From: Lachnospiraceae bacterium
Lineage (GTDB): Bacteria; Bacillota; Clostridia; Lachnospirales; Lachnospiraceae
NCBI GenBank assembly: GCA_017446125.1
Contig: JAFSRL010000298.1
Coordinates: 1 to 8,623, forward strand
DNA length: 8,623 nt
Reading direction: 5' to 3'
Position numbers and translations under genes: made by a program. Positions 1 to 6,668 of this stretch are shown in pieces. Every line of letters begins with the position of its first letter. Positions within the stretch are counted from its first letter, which is position 1. The notes under the pieces were generated by a model. The model did not search any database. It was not told the origin of the DNA and saw nothing but the letters and a program-made list of their open reading frames with translations.

Positions 1-104
1 ACGACGATGTCCGCGCCGAAGGTCGCCTTGATTTTGTTCACGATGGTGGTCTTGCCGGATGCGCTGCCGCCGGCGATGCCGACAATACATGTGGGTTGCA
101 GCAT
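1..104 (-). CDS. udk: Uridine kinase, N-terminal fragment (gene runs off the left edge)
   Basis: Only the first 34 codons are inside the window. The translation begins MLQPTCIVGIAGGSASGKTT. The GxxGGSASGKTT stretch (about residues 9-20) is the Walker A P-loop in the form typical of uridine/cytidine kinases (Udk), which phosphorylate uridine or cytidine to the monophosphate in cytoplasmic pyrimidine salvage. The start at 104 is supported by a strong ribosome site, AGGAAAGGGGAG, ending a few bases upstream of the ATG. The gene follows the aminotransferase on the same strand after a 209-base gap that holds two repeats, so co-transcription is uncertain and a link to polysaccharide synthesis is not implied. 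Another P-loop kinase of the phosphoribulokinase/uridine kinase superfamily is possible, because only the first motif is visible. Confidence 0.75.
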   Translation of the reverse strand, partial: MLQPTCIVGIAGGSASGKTTIVNKIKATFGADIV

Positions 105-138
105 GTCACTCCCCTTTCCTGTGTTTGACACTACTCCG

Positions 139-219
139 TCCTTACAAATCATTTCGGACTGCCTCGTCAGGATACGCTGCGCGTATATTCCTCGTCAGCC
201 GAAACGGATTATGTAAGGA
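139..219. repeat. Family A palindromic element, intergenic copy A4
   Basis: An 81-bp imperfect palindrome. The outer arms are TCCTTACA (139-146) and TGTAAGGA (212-219), with inner arm pieces TTTCGG and CCGAAA also pairing. Between them is the constant family core, CCTCGTCAGGATACGC then TGCGCGTATATTCCTCGT, roughly 162-195. The core holds its own small hairpin, ATACGC-tgc-GCGTAT. The arm sequence differs from the copies inside genes, yet the arms still pair with each other. It lies between the aminotransferase and udk. No transposase is present. Confidence 0.85.
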
Positions 220-245
220 CTCATCTCCTGTTTTACTGTCTTAGC

Positions 246-300
246 GTACACGACCGTTGGGGACGGTACGTTCCTCTGAACCCGGGGTTGCAGGGGTTCC
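246..300. repeat. REP-like GC-rich palindromic sequence downstream of the aminotransferase
   Basis: This stretch includes ACCGT-tgggg-ACGGT (253-267). On the minus strand GAACCC (299-294) can pair with GGGTTC (283-278). The central GGGGACGG motif resembles the other REP-like palindromes of this window (2511-2542, 6203-6267, 8542-8569). It follows the aminotransferase stop and could act as a transcript-end structure. No T-run follows a stem on the minus strand, so I do not call it an intrinsic terminator. Confidence 0.5.
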
Positions 301-313
301 TAATTTACGTTGT

Positions 314-1510
314 TTATTTGCGGTAGGCTGCGACGAGCTTCTTCACGGCGGTGATGACATCGGTGACGTCGTCGTCCGTCATCATCGGGTAAAGCGGAAT
401 GCTCATGATGCGTTCGTACAGCCGCTCCGCCTTCGGGCACAGCCCCCTTTGATAGCCGAGACTTTGATAGTACGGCGACAGGTACACCGGAATGTAGTGC
501 ACCTGACACTGCACGTTCTCCGCGCTCATCGCGTTGAAAAATTCCGCCCGCGTGCAGGTGAGCTTCTCCAAGTTCAACTGAATCACATACAAGTGCCTCG
601 TCGTGTCGGATTCCGCAATCTCCTCCTGCAGCACCAGCTCCTCCATGTCCTTGAACGCTTCGTTGTAGCGCTTCACAATCTCCTTGCGGCGTGCGCCGAA
701 GGCATCCAGCCGCTCCATCTGGCTCATCAGAAGCGCCGCCTGGAAATCCGTCATGCGGTAGTTGTAGCCCAGCATCTGCTGCTCGTACACCCAGATGCCC
801 TCCGGCGTTTCTTCCATATTCGCGGGGTCGCGCTCGATGCCGTGCCCGCGGAACAGCGCAAGCTTGTGATAGAGTTCATCGTCATCCGTCGTGATTGCGC
901 CGCCCTCGCCTGCCGTCACGGTCTTCACCGGATGGAAGGAGAAGCAGGTCATGTCCGCAACGGTTCCCACCTTCTTGTCTTTGTAGCTTGTGCCGATTGC
1001 GTGCGCCGCGTCCTCGATGAGTATTAAATGATGCTTGTCACAGAGCGCACGGATTGCGTCGTAATCGCATGCCTGTCCCGTGTAGTCGACCGGAATCACC
1101 GCCTTCGTGCGTTTCGTGATGCACGCCTCAATCGACGCGGGATCGATGTTGTAGGTCTTTTCGTTGATGTCCGCAAAGACCGGCTTCGCGCCCACGTAAA
1201 GCGCGCAGTTCGCGCTCGCCATAAAGGTTAAGGGCGTCGTGATGACCTCGTCGCCTGCCTTGATGCCTGCTGCCGCACAGGCTGCGTGCAGTGCCGCCGT
1301 GCCGTTTGAGACGACCACCGCGTGCTTCGCGCCGGTATATGCGCAGAGCTTTTGTTCCGCCGCAGTCACCTTCGGCCCGCACGTGATGAGGTCGCCCGTC
1401 ATCGTTTCCGCAACGGCCTTCACGTCCTCGTCCGTGATCCACTGCCTGCCGTAATACAGTTTGGTGGCGCGCACCGGAGTGCCGCCGTTGATTGCTAATT
1501 GCTCAGGCAT
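314..1510 (-). CDS. PLP-dependent sugar-nucleotide aminotransferase, PseC-like (DegT/DnrJ/EryC1 family)
   Basis: A 398-residue protein of the usual length for the DegT/DnrJ/EryC1 family, fold-type I PLP aminotransferases that convert a 4-keto (or 3-keto) sugar nucleotide to the amino sugar, usually with glutamate as donor. Visible marks are the substrate entry segment GRQWITDEDV (21-30), SNGTAALHAA (68-77) for phosphate binding, EDAAHAIG (166-173) for the pyridine nitrogen, and FHPVKTVTAGEGG (192-204), where K196 is the expected Schiff-base lysine. The FHPVK...GEGG form and TGPK-like LITCGPK are most like PseC, which makes UDP-4-amino-4,6-dideoxy-N-acetyl-altrosamine. PseB and the later pseudaminic acid enzymes are not in the window. 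With GDP-mannose genes next door, a GDP-perosamine synthase type is an alternative. The ATG at 1510 is preceded by GGAAGTGAGGAAGT, a good ribosome site. It follows manA after a 202-base gap filled by palindromic repeats. Confidence 0.85.
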   Translation of the reverse strand: MPEQLAINGGTPVRATKLYYGRQWITDEDVKAVAETMTGDLITCGPKVTAAEQKLCAYTGAKHAVVVSNGTAALHAACAAAGIKAGDEVITTPLTFMASANCALYVGAKPVFADINEKTYNIDPASIEACITKRTKAVIPVDYTGQACDYDAIRALCDKHHLILIEDAAHAIGTSYKDKKVGTVADMTCFSFHPVKTVTAGEGGAITTDDDELYHKLALFRGHGIERDPANMEETPEGIWVYEQQMLGYNYRMTDFQAALLMSQMERLDAFGARRKEIVKRYNEAFKDMEELVLQEEIAESDTTRHLYVIQLNLEKLTCTRAEFFNAMSAENVQCQVHYIPVYLSPYYQSLGYQRGLCPKAERLYERIMSIPLYPMMTDDDVTDVITAVKKLVAAYRK

Positions 1511-1532
1511 ACTTCCTCACTTCCTTGGCTCT

Positions 1533-1606
1533 TACGAAATCGTTGTGCGCCCCCTCGTCAGGATACGCTTCGCGTATATTCCTCGTGGGGCACAAGCGAT
1601 TTCGTA
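1533..1606. repeat. Family A palindromic element, intergenic copy A5
   Basis: A 74-bp palindrome. The left arm TACGAAATCGTTGTGC starting at 1533 and the right arm GCACAAGCGATTTCGTA ending at 1606 pair with a single extra base. The core CCTCGTCAGGATACGC is followed by TTCGCGTATATTCCTCGT. The loop triplet between ATACGC and GCGTAT is TTC here and TGC in the other copies. The arms differ in sequence from the gene-inserted copies, yet pair within the copy. It sits just upstream of the aminotransferase ribosome site, so it would lie in the leader of that gene within the operon transcript. Confidence 0.88.
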
Positions 1607-1608
1607 TC

Positions 1609-1712
1609 ATAAACGTTTGTGGCTGCTCACGTCAGTATCCGTTACGCATACATTTCCGTGGGGCACAACTGATTTCGTTACCTACGTTTATGGCGCCCTG
1701 CGTCAGTATCCT
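1609..1712. repeat. Degenerate tandem copy of the family A palindrome (A6) plus a further fragment
   Basis: Outer arms ATAAACGT (1609-1616) and ACGTTTAT (1684-1691) enclose a diverged family A core, CACGTCAGTATCCGTTACGC followed by ATACATTTCCGTGG. It is then followed by GGGGCACAACTGATTTCGTT, which closely repeats the right arm of the adjacent A5 copy. A third fragment, GCGTCAGTATCCTTC (1700-1714), runs into the manA stop codon. The whole 1511-1712 gap is thus stacked repeats with no gene. Confidence 0.7.
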
Positions 1713-2714
1713 TCAACAGGTCGTCAGTAATAGCTCCGCCGCGCCGTGCAGGGCGAGCCCTGCGCAGGATGCCGGCACGAAGACGGAATCGCCGCGTTGA
1801 AAGTCGATTGCGACATCTTCCGCCGTCAGGCGACCCTGCCCTTCTGTGCACGTAAGCACGGCAAACGAGTTGTCGTTCGTTTCAAACGGTGCGCCCTCCG
1901 GAAGCTCTTTCGTGTTGACTAAGATGCGCTCCACCTGAAAGTACTTGCAGCGGCATAAAAGCTCCTGCGCACAGCCCTTCTTGTAGCGCAGAGCACGCAG
2001 CTTCTGCCTGGGCGCGGGCGAACCCTGTAAGTTCATGACGTCGAGTGCCTTGTCGATGTGCAGCGCGCGCTCCTTCCCGTCCTTGTCCCTGCGGTGATAG
2101 TCAAACAGGCGGTAGGTCAGGTTTGAGCTCTGTTGCACCTCGTACACGACGATGCCTTCTCCAATCGCGTGCACCGTTCCCGCGGGGATGAAAAAGACGT
2201 CCCCCTTGTGCACGGGCACCTCCTGCAGGTACCGCTCTATTTTCCCCTGTCTTACAATCTGTGTCAACTCCTCCCTTGTGAGCGTGCGTGTTAAGCCGTA
2301 GACGAGCTTCGCGCCCGGGGCGGCGTCGATGACGTACCACATCTCGGTCTTGCCCAGGGAGCCGTTTTCGTGCGCACGCGCGTAGTCGTCGTCGGGGTGC
2401 ACCTGCACGGAGAGGGGCTTTGCCGCGTCGATCAGTTTAATGAGGACGGGCAGCTCGCCGGGCAATGTGGAAGGGTGCGTACCCAGCGCCCCTGGGTGGG
2501 CGCGGAGGTAGTGAGTCAGTGTACCCGTCCCCTCTGACTCACAAGCGCTCACCCCGTCAGGGTGCGTCGAGCACTCCCAGCTCTCCGCGATGGGGGTGCC
2601 GGCGGGGTAACGCTCCGCGTCGGGCGTCTTATGAAATTCTTCCACGAGCCTTCTTCCGCCCCAGAGGTAATCCTGAAACGCAGGAACCAGCTTAAAGGGC
2701 GTAAGCCCGTTCAT
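1713..2714 (-). CDS. manA: Mannose-6-phosphate isomerase, class I
   Basis: Interconverts fructose-6-phosphate and mannose-6-phosphate in the cytoplasm, the first step toward GDP-mannose. Numbered from the ATG at 2714, the protein has 333 residues, matching the short Bacillus-type class I isomerases. PFKLVPAFQDYLWGG (6-20) is the typical opening. SVQVHPDDDYA (102-112) and GKTEMWYVID (121-130) carry zinc ligands Q104, H106 and E124, and PAGTVHAIGEG (177-187) carries H182. The downstream basic segment YHRRDKDGKER is also typical. An upstream in-frame GTG at 2735 would overlap manC by 13 bases. I prefer the ATG at 2714, 8 bases after the manC stop, because the family opening starts there; neither start has a strong ribosome site. 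Residues about 58-68 are encoded by a REP-like palindrome. The cluster position directly behind manC supports the call. Confidence 0.93.
   Translation of the reverse strand: MNGLTPFKLVPAFQDYLWGGRRLVEEFHKTPDAERYPAGTPIAESWECSTHPDGVSACESEGTGTLTHYLRAHPGALGTHPSTLPGELPVLIKLIDAAKPLSVQVHPDDDYARAHENGSLGKTEMWYVIDAAPGAKLVYGLTRTLTREELTQIVRQGKIERYLQEVPVHKGDVFFIPAGTVHAIGEGIVVYEVQQSSNLTYRLFDYHRRDKDGKERALHIDKALDVMNLQGSPAPRQKLRALRYKKGCAQELLCRCKYFQVERILVNTKELPEGAPFETNDNSFAVLTCTEGQGRLTAEDVAIDFQRGDSVFVPASCAGLALHGAAELLLTTC
2511..2542. repeat. REP-like palindrome (family C) inside manA
   Basis: The arms GTGAGTCA (2511-2518) and TGACTCAC (2535-2542) are perfect inverted repeats around a GTGTACCCGTCCCCTC centre. 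On the minus strand it reads TGAGTCAGAGGGGACGGG then TACACTGACTC. The plus-strand sequence at 8542-8569, inside the MBOAT gene, is the same apart from one missing base and one substitution. It encodes roughly SACESEGTGTLTH in manA, where homologues have a variable loop of about the same length, so it may have replaced rather than lengthened the loop. Confidence 0.7.
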
Positions 2715-2722
2715 CTCATCAC

Positions 2723-4075
2723 TCACATCGGCCACTCGTACTTCACTTTATCCCTCACGGAAATGTCCTTCCCGAGCTGCACCTCAATCATGGTGAGCTT
2801 CGTATCCGCAATCACGGCATGCTTGCAACCGGCCTCCATCGTCACGACGTCGCCCGCCTTCACATGCTGCACCATCCCGTCGACCACGGTCCGTCCCTCG
2901 CCGTCCACGACGGTCCAGACCTCATCGCGCAGCTCATGCGAATGATAATTCATCCGGTTGCCGGCGTTTAACGTCACCTTGATTGTCAGCGCGTCCTCCG
3001 CGACGTCGAGCACGCGAAAGCTTCCCCAGCTCTTTTCCGCAAACATAATCTGCTGGTCAATCTCGTCGACAAAGGGCTTGATGTAGCTCGACTGACCCTT
3101 GTCAGACACCAAAACACCTTCGGGCGAGGCCGAAACGACAACGTCCTTCAATCCCATGCACAGCACCGGAACGTCCAGAAGGTTCACCACGTTCACGCCT
3201 TCACAGGTTTCGTTTAACATCGCCTTGCCAAACACGGGCTCATCCATCGTCTCGACCAGCGTGTTCCACGTGCCGATATCCTTCCACGTTCCGGCAAACC
3301 GGAGCACATTAATCTTCTCTTCCTTTTCCGCGACCGCGTAATCAAAGCTGATCTTGGTCACCGTGTCGTACTTGTGGAAGAGGTCCTGGTAATCCTCGAA
3401 ATCAATCAGGGCATGCGCCTTCTCCAGAAGGTACTTTAATTCAAATGCAAAGATGCCGCCGTTCCACAACGCGCCCGCCTCGATGTACCTGCGCGCGGTC
3501 GCTTCGTCAGGCTTCTCCTTGAACTCCTTTACGGCGCTCACCCTGTCCTTCGTCTCCGGCATGATGTAGCCGTACTTCTCCGAGGGGTAGGTGGGCTCCA
3601 TGCCCATGAGCGTAAGGTTCGCCTCCCTGCGCGACGCGATCACATCAAGCTCCTTCAGCGCCTCGAAATAATCGTCCTCGACATAGGGGTCAACCGGCAC
3701 AACGACCACGGTCTCATCCTCACGAACCCCCTGCACGTCATGCAGGTAGGCGCACGCCAAAGCGATTGCCGGGAAGGTGTCTCTTCTGCACGGCTCGACA
3801 GAGATGCCCACGTCGAATCCCAACTGGTTGTGGATCGCGCTCACCTGCGTGCGCGCCGTCGCAATCGTCACCTTCGCATCCGCGTCGATGGTTTTGATCT
3901 GGCGGTAGACGCGCTGCAGCATGGATTCGTACGCGTCGTCTTTATCGACCGCCGCATTGTCCTTATTCTCCGCGCCCGCCTTGCGGAAAATTTTCATGAA
4001 CTGCTTCGACTGCACTTCATTCGATATGGGCCAAAGCCGCTGCCCCGACCCGCCGCTCAGTAAAATGATGTTCAT
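2723..4075 (-). CDS. manC: Mannose-1-phosphate guanylyltransferase with C-terminal cupin domain
   Basis: Transfers GMP from GTP to mannose-1-phosphate, giving GDP-mannose for glycan synthesis in the cytoplasm. The 450-residue protein opens with the nucleotidyltransferase signature LLSGGSGQRLWPISNE (5-20), followed by SKQFMKI. VVVVPVDPYV (123-132) is the metal-binding region, and FKEKPDEATARRYIEAGALW then NGGIFAF (185-211) is the classic ManC sugar-binding block. GTWKDIGTW (262-270) is also typical. The C-terminal part from about 345 is a cupin with KSWGSFRVLD, NYHSHELRDEVW (376-387) and AGDVVTMEAGCKHAV, resembling the isomerase domain of type II enzymes. The usual QxHxHRxEHW motif is altered here, so isomerase activity in this domain is doubtful and the separate manA fits that. 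AGAGGAA lies just upstream of the ATG. It follows the glycosyltransferase after 29 bases. Confidence 0.93.
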   Translation of the reverse strand: MNIILLSGGSGQRLWPISNEVQSKQFMKIFRKAGAENKDNAAVDKDDAYESMLQRVYRQIKTIDADAKVTIATARTQVSAIHNQLGFDVGISVEPCRRDTFPAIALACAYLHDVQGVREDETVVVVPVDPYVEDDYFEALKELDVIASRREANLTLMGMEPTYPSEKYGYIMPETKDRVSAVKEFKEKPDEATARRYIEAGALWNGGIFAFELKYLLEKAHALIDFEDYQDLFHKYDTVTKISFDYAVAEKEEKINVLRFAGTWKDIGTWNTLVETMDEPVFGKAMLNETCEGVNVVNLLDVPVLCMGLKDVVVSASPEGVLVSDKGQSSYIKPFVDEIDQQIMFAEKSWGSFRVLDVAEDALTIKVTLNAGNRMNYHSHELRDEVWTVVDGEGRTVVDGMVQHVKAGDVVTMEAGCKHAVIADTKLTMIEVQLGKDISVRDKVKYEWPM

Positions 4076-4104
4076 TTGGGTTCCTCTTTCTTATCTCGTT
4101 TGTT

Positions 4105-5331
4105 TCATTTATTACACGCGTCTTCGCCCCAAAACTGCGCCAGCAGGGTTTTCTTGTCGAAGTGCGCCCTGCTGTAGGCAAGCGCGTTTTCGCCCTTTAA
4201 TTGCAGCGCCTTACGCGGTGATTCTGAAATCTCCCGGATGGTCGCAGCCAGTGCGGCGGCATCCCCAAGCGGGCACACCCACCCGCAGTCCGCTTCCTTC
4301 AGGATGCGCTTTGTCTCGCCGCCGGCGGAGGCTAAGACCGGAATGCCGCAGGCAAGGTAGGACTGGAGCTTCGCCGGAATCGTGCGCTTAAACAGCGGCG
4401 TATCCATGAAGGAAAGAAAGGCAACATCCGCGTCCGCAAGCATCTGCGGAATCTTTGCGGCGGGCTTTCGTCCGTGCAGCACAAACATCTCCTCCGTATT
4501 CGTTCTGCGGATTTCCTCGCGAAAGGCTTCCATGGAGCGGCCGTCGCCGACGATGTGGAATACAATCTTTCGTTCTTCGGCGCACGCCGCATCCTGCGCG
4601 GATTGCTTTAACAAAGCCGCAGCTTCCGGCAGGATTTCCAAACCCTGCGCAACGCCCACATTTCCGGTGAAGATGATGCGCAGCTCCTCGTGTGGTTCCT
4701 TGCACGGCACGGGCACATAGAACGCCTCCGCATACTGCGGCCAGTAAATCACGGGCGTGTCCGTACGTTTTTTCATCACGCGTTCAAACGCGGGCGACGT
4801 CACAAGAATGCGCGTGCAGTTTTTGTAAATGTAGTTGCACATGCGGTGCAGCGCCCGGAGAACAAAGCGGTTGTGAATGCCGGCGACAATCTCGACATTG
4901 TCCGGCCAAAGATCCTGAATGTAGAGGTCGCACGGGATCTTTCTTCTGCGCGCATACCACACGCCTGCGAGCGCCTGCGTCATGGGCGAGGTTTCGAAGA
5001 TGAAGACGCGGTCCGCCTTCGTGCGTGTGAAGAAGGCAAAGAACGCGCCGGAGATGACAAAGGATAAGTAATTGAGCGCCAGCATCACGCTGCCGTGCTT
5101 TCTGGGAATGACGGGAAGGTGATGAATTGTCACGCCCTTCCAGAGTTCCTTGCGCCTGCGGAACAGACCGTAGCCGGGAAAGAAGTCACCCCCCGGGTAG
5201 TTGGGAATCGACGTCACCGCCGTGACCTTGTGCCCTTCCTTCACCCATTCCGCGGCAAGGTCATTCACCCGGAATTCCTCCGGGTAAAAGCATTGCGAGA
5301 TGATGAGGATGTGCGCTTTCGTTTCAGTCAT
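4105..5331 (-). CDS. Glycosyltransferase family 4, WbuB-like
   Basis: A 408-residue GT-B fold transferase. The N-terminal half begins with ILIISQCFYPEEFRVNDLA (8-26) and TSIPNYPGGDFFPGY (40-54), the form seen in WbuB-type enzymes that transfer amino sugars such as FucNAc in O-antigen and capsule synthesis. It continues with LYIQDLWPDNVE (136-147). The C-terminal donor domain has FTGNVGVAQGLEIL (221-234), HIVGDGRSMEAF (259-270), LHGRKPAAKIPQMLADADVA (285-304) and the nucleotide-sugar site TIPAKLQSYLACGIPVLAS (317-335). A hydrophobic stretch at about 84-101 suggests membrane association. The actual sugar cannot be read from the sequence; GDP-mannose or the product of the neighbouring aminotransferase are candidates. 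The gene starts 40 bases after the SGNH gene ends, with a poor ribosome site, and is followed closely by manC. Confidence 0.9.
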   Translation of the reverse strand: MTETKAHILIISQCFYPEEFRVNDLAAEWVKEGHKVTAVTSIPNYPGGDFFPGYGLFRRRKELWKGVTIHHLPVIPRKHGSVMLALNYLSFVISGAFFAFFTRTKADRVFIFETSPMTQALAGVWYARRRKIPCDLYIQDLWPDNVEIVAGIHNRFVLRALHRMCNYIYKNCTRILVTSPAFERVMKKRTDTPVIYWPQYAEAFYVPVPCKEPHEELRIIFTGNVGVAQGLEILPEAAALLKQSAQDAACAEERKIVFHIVGDGRSMEAFREEIRRTNTEEMFVLHGRKPAAKIPQMLADADVAFLSFMDTPLFKRTIPAKLQSYLACGIPVLASAGGETKRILKEADCGWVCPLGDAAALAATIREISESPRKALQLKGENALAYSRAHFDKKTLLAQFWGEDACNK

Positions 5332-5370
5332 GTCTTACGATATTATACGCTCATTTGCGATTTCCTGCAC

Positions 5371-6630
5371 TCACCTTTGCAGGCGCTCATACGACGCCAC
5401 CATTTCCCGCACGGCGTTTACATGGTTTGCAAGATCGTCTTCTGAGGTAATCTCATGCGCGCCGGTCGCGAAGCATTCCGTCATGTACGCATTGACGCGC
5501 GGGTGATAGTGCGAATAGTCCGCGTAGTTGTTTAAGTCCGTGACCACCGCCTCCATGTCCTGGAAGAAGAAGACGCGCACGTTGTCATATTGCAGAAGAT
5601 GCTTCGTCACATACTCCGTCTGGTAAAGCACCGCCTCGAAACGGTTTTCGATGCACACGTTCTCCCAGTAGAGAATGCTGTAGGGCGGGTAGAAAAAATA
5701 AAAGGTCGTCTCCGGGTTCGCCTCGATGAAGGGGTCGATGTTTGCCTCTAAGTTCGCCTGCGTGCGTTCGATTAAGGCGTCCTTCGGCAGTGGCTCGTTC
5801 ACCGCTTCGGGAAAGGCGTGCGCCGAGAGCACTGCTTCCGCGTTGTAATACTCGTCCGTCCACCAGCTTGCGTAGACGTAGGACAAGTCCGTCGGGTTCG
5901 GGTTGAGGACAGGGCGCACGACGTACTGCAAAAAGACATCCTTGTTCAGGACGTACTTCACGTCGTTGAACGGATTCGTGTCGTAGAGGTATTCCGGCCG
6001 CGGGTACTTGACCTCGTCGACATCGCCCGTCATGACGGGCAGGTCCATGGGAAGGAACACGGCCTTGAGGGCTGCGCCGTTGTGAACGGGTTCTGCGGAA
6101 CGGTTGCGTTTCCCCTCGTCAGGATACGCTGCGCGTATATTCCTCGTGGAATCCGCAGCCGATTCCGCAGAACCCGACACTACCTCTTTGGCTTCCACAG
6201 ATGTGACCGGGGGACTGTCCCCTGTGTCACTTCTTTGGGGTGACATGGGGACTGTCCCATCTGTCACATCCTGTCCCGTCCTTCTCACTGACTCCTGCAC
6301 CACCTCCATGATATTGGCGTCATCCTTGGGATAGGCACCGGAATAGCACAGCTTGATTGTGTTGAGGCCCAGATGTTCGCGGAAGTCGTCCGTGTCAAAA
6401 TTCACGGTCATGGACGAGCCGATGATCACGGAATCGTATTCGAAGTGCTTCGCCATCCCGGGGTTCTGGGAAAGCTGGTTGTCCACCACGTAAGGGAAGT
6501 TCTCAAGCGGTTTGTGATAATGAAAAAACGGATCCACGACAATGACACTCGCCGCAACGAAAACCAGAACCGCAAGCGCAGAGAGGAGGAAGGTTCGTAT
6601 GTACTTTACGGCAGAGTGTTTGTTATTCAT
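5371..6630 (-). CDS. Membrane-anchored SGNH/AlgJ-like protein, probable O-acetyltransferase partner of the MBOAT protein, with an internal repeat-derived insertion
   Basis: A 419-residue protein. Residues about 13-31 (FLLSALAVLVFVAASVIVV) form an N-terminal membrane anchor, with the rest probably outside. YDSVIIGSSMTVNF (65-78) carries a GSS nucleophile block, and DYSHYHPRVNAYM (371-383) carries the D-x-x-H block, the layout of SGNH/AlgJ-AlgX-like proteins paired with MBOAT acyltransferases. I infer that it takes acyl groups relayed by the neighbouring MBOAT protein and places them on the exported glycan. Residues about 121-185 are not family sequence. They are encoded by two REP-like units, a short B-family-like linker (EAKEVVSGS) and a family A palindrome, all in frame. 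The flanking MEVVQESVRRTG and ALKAVFLPMDL look like a normally continuous segment. Removing the insert leaves about 354 residues. The ATG at 6630 has no obvious ribosome site. The family name is inferred from few motifs. Confidence 0.75.
   Translation of the reverse strand: MNNKHSAVKYIRTFLLSALAVLVFVAASVIVVDPFFHYHKPLENFPYVVDNQLSQNPGMAKHFEYDSVIIGSSMTVNFDTDDFREHLGLNTIKLCYSGAYPKDDANIMEVVQESVRRTGQDVTDGTVPMSPQRSDTGDSPPVTSVEAKEVVSGSAESAADSTRNIRAAYPDEGKRNRSAEPVHNGAALKAVFLPMDLPVMTGDVDEVKYPRPEYLYDTNPFNDVKYVLNKDVFLQYVVRPVLNPNPTDLSYVYASWWTDEYYNAEAVLSAHAFPEAVNEPLPKDALIERTQANLEANIDPFIEANPETTFYFFYPPYSILYWENVCIENRFEAVLYQTEYVTKHLLQYDNVRVFFFQDMEAVVTDLNNYADYSHYHPRVNAYMTECFATGAHEITSEDDLANHVNAVREMVASYERLQR
6088..6175. 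repeat. Family A palindromic element, copy A1, in frame in the SGNH gene
   Basis: An 88-bp palindrome. The left arm GGGTTCTGCGGAACGGTTGC and the right arm GCAGCCGATTCCGCAGAACCC pair over most of their length. The centre is the constant core CCTCGTCAGGATACGC with TGCGCGTATATTCCTCGT. Read in the gene's frame it encodes SAESAADSTRNIRAAYPDEG followed by KRNRSAEPV. Of six frames only one contains a stop. The same core occurs at 7074-7161, 8302-8392, 139-219 and 1533-1606. Confidence 0.93.
6203..6267. repeat. Two tandem REP-like palindromes (family C) in frame in the SGNH gene
   Basis: Unit one (6203-6230) runs GTGACC...GGGGACTGTCCCC...GTGTCAC. Unit two (6240-6267) runs GTGACATGGGGACTGTCCC then ATCTGTCAC. 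Each is an inverted repeat with GTGAC/GTCAC ends. ACAGATGTGAC (6197-6207) also pairs loosely with GTCACATCCTGT (6263-6274), so the pair may form one larger structure. On the coding strand it gives DVTDGTVPMSPQRSDTGDSP. GTGACA-GGGGAC-type palindromes are a known REP style in Firmicutes, in some genomes linked with REP-associated tyrosine transposases; none is in this window. Confidence 0.8.
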
Positions 6631-6634
6631 TGGG

Positions 6635-6662
6635 TTGATTTTGTCTGCTAATATGCTATAAT
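6635..6662 (+). promoter_or_regulatory. Promoter for the predicted antisense RNA
   Basis: TTGATT (6635-6640), a 16-base spacer and TATAAT (6657-6662), with TG one base before the -10 giving an extended -10 element. It points rightward toward the toxin locus, opposite to every gene here. The predicted RNA start is about 6669. It overlaps the untranslated region just upstream of the SGNH start codon. Confidence 0.7.
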
Positions 6663-6668
6663 GGATTT

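Noticed and set aside
246..300. Intrinsic terminator after the aminotransferase gene.
   Set aside because: GC-rich inverted repeats are present, but no T-run follows a stem on the minus strand and the sequence fits the REP-like family better.
257..1027. A 256-codon plus-strand open frame opposite the aminotransferase.
   Set aside because: It mirrors a strongly conserved gene on the other strand, its translation is rich in Arg, His and Leu with no recognisable domain, and it is best explained by the high GC content.
5330..5360. A promoter directly upstream of the glycosyltransferase (TATAAT on the minus strand in the gap).
   Set aside because: No acceptable -35 box lies about 17 bases upstream and the gene looks co-transcribed with its neighbour.
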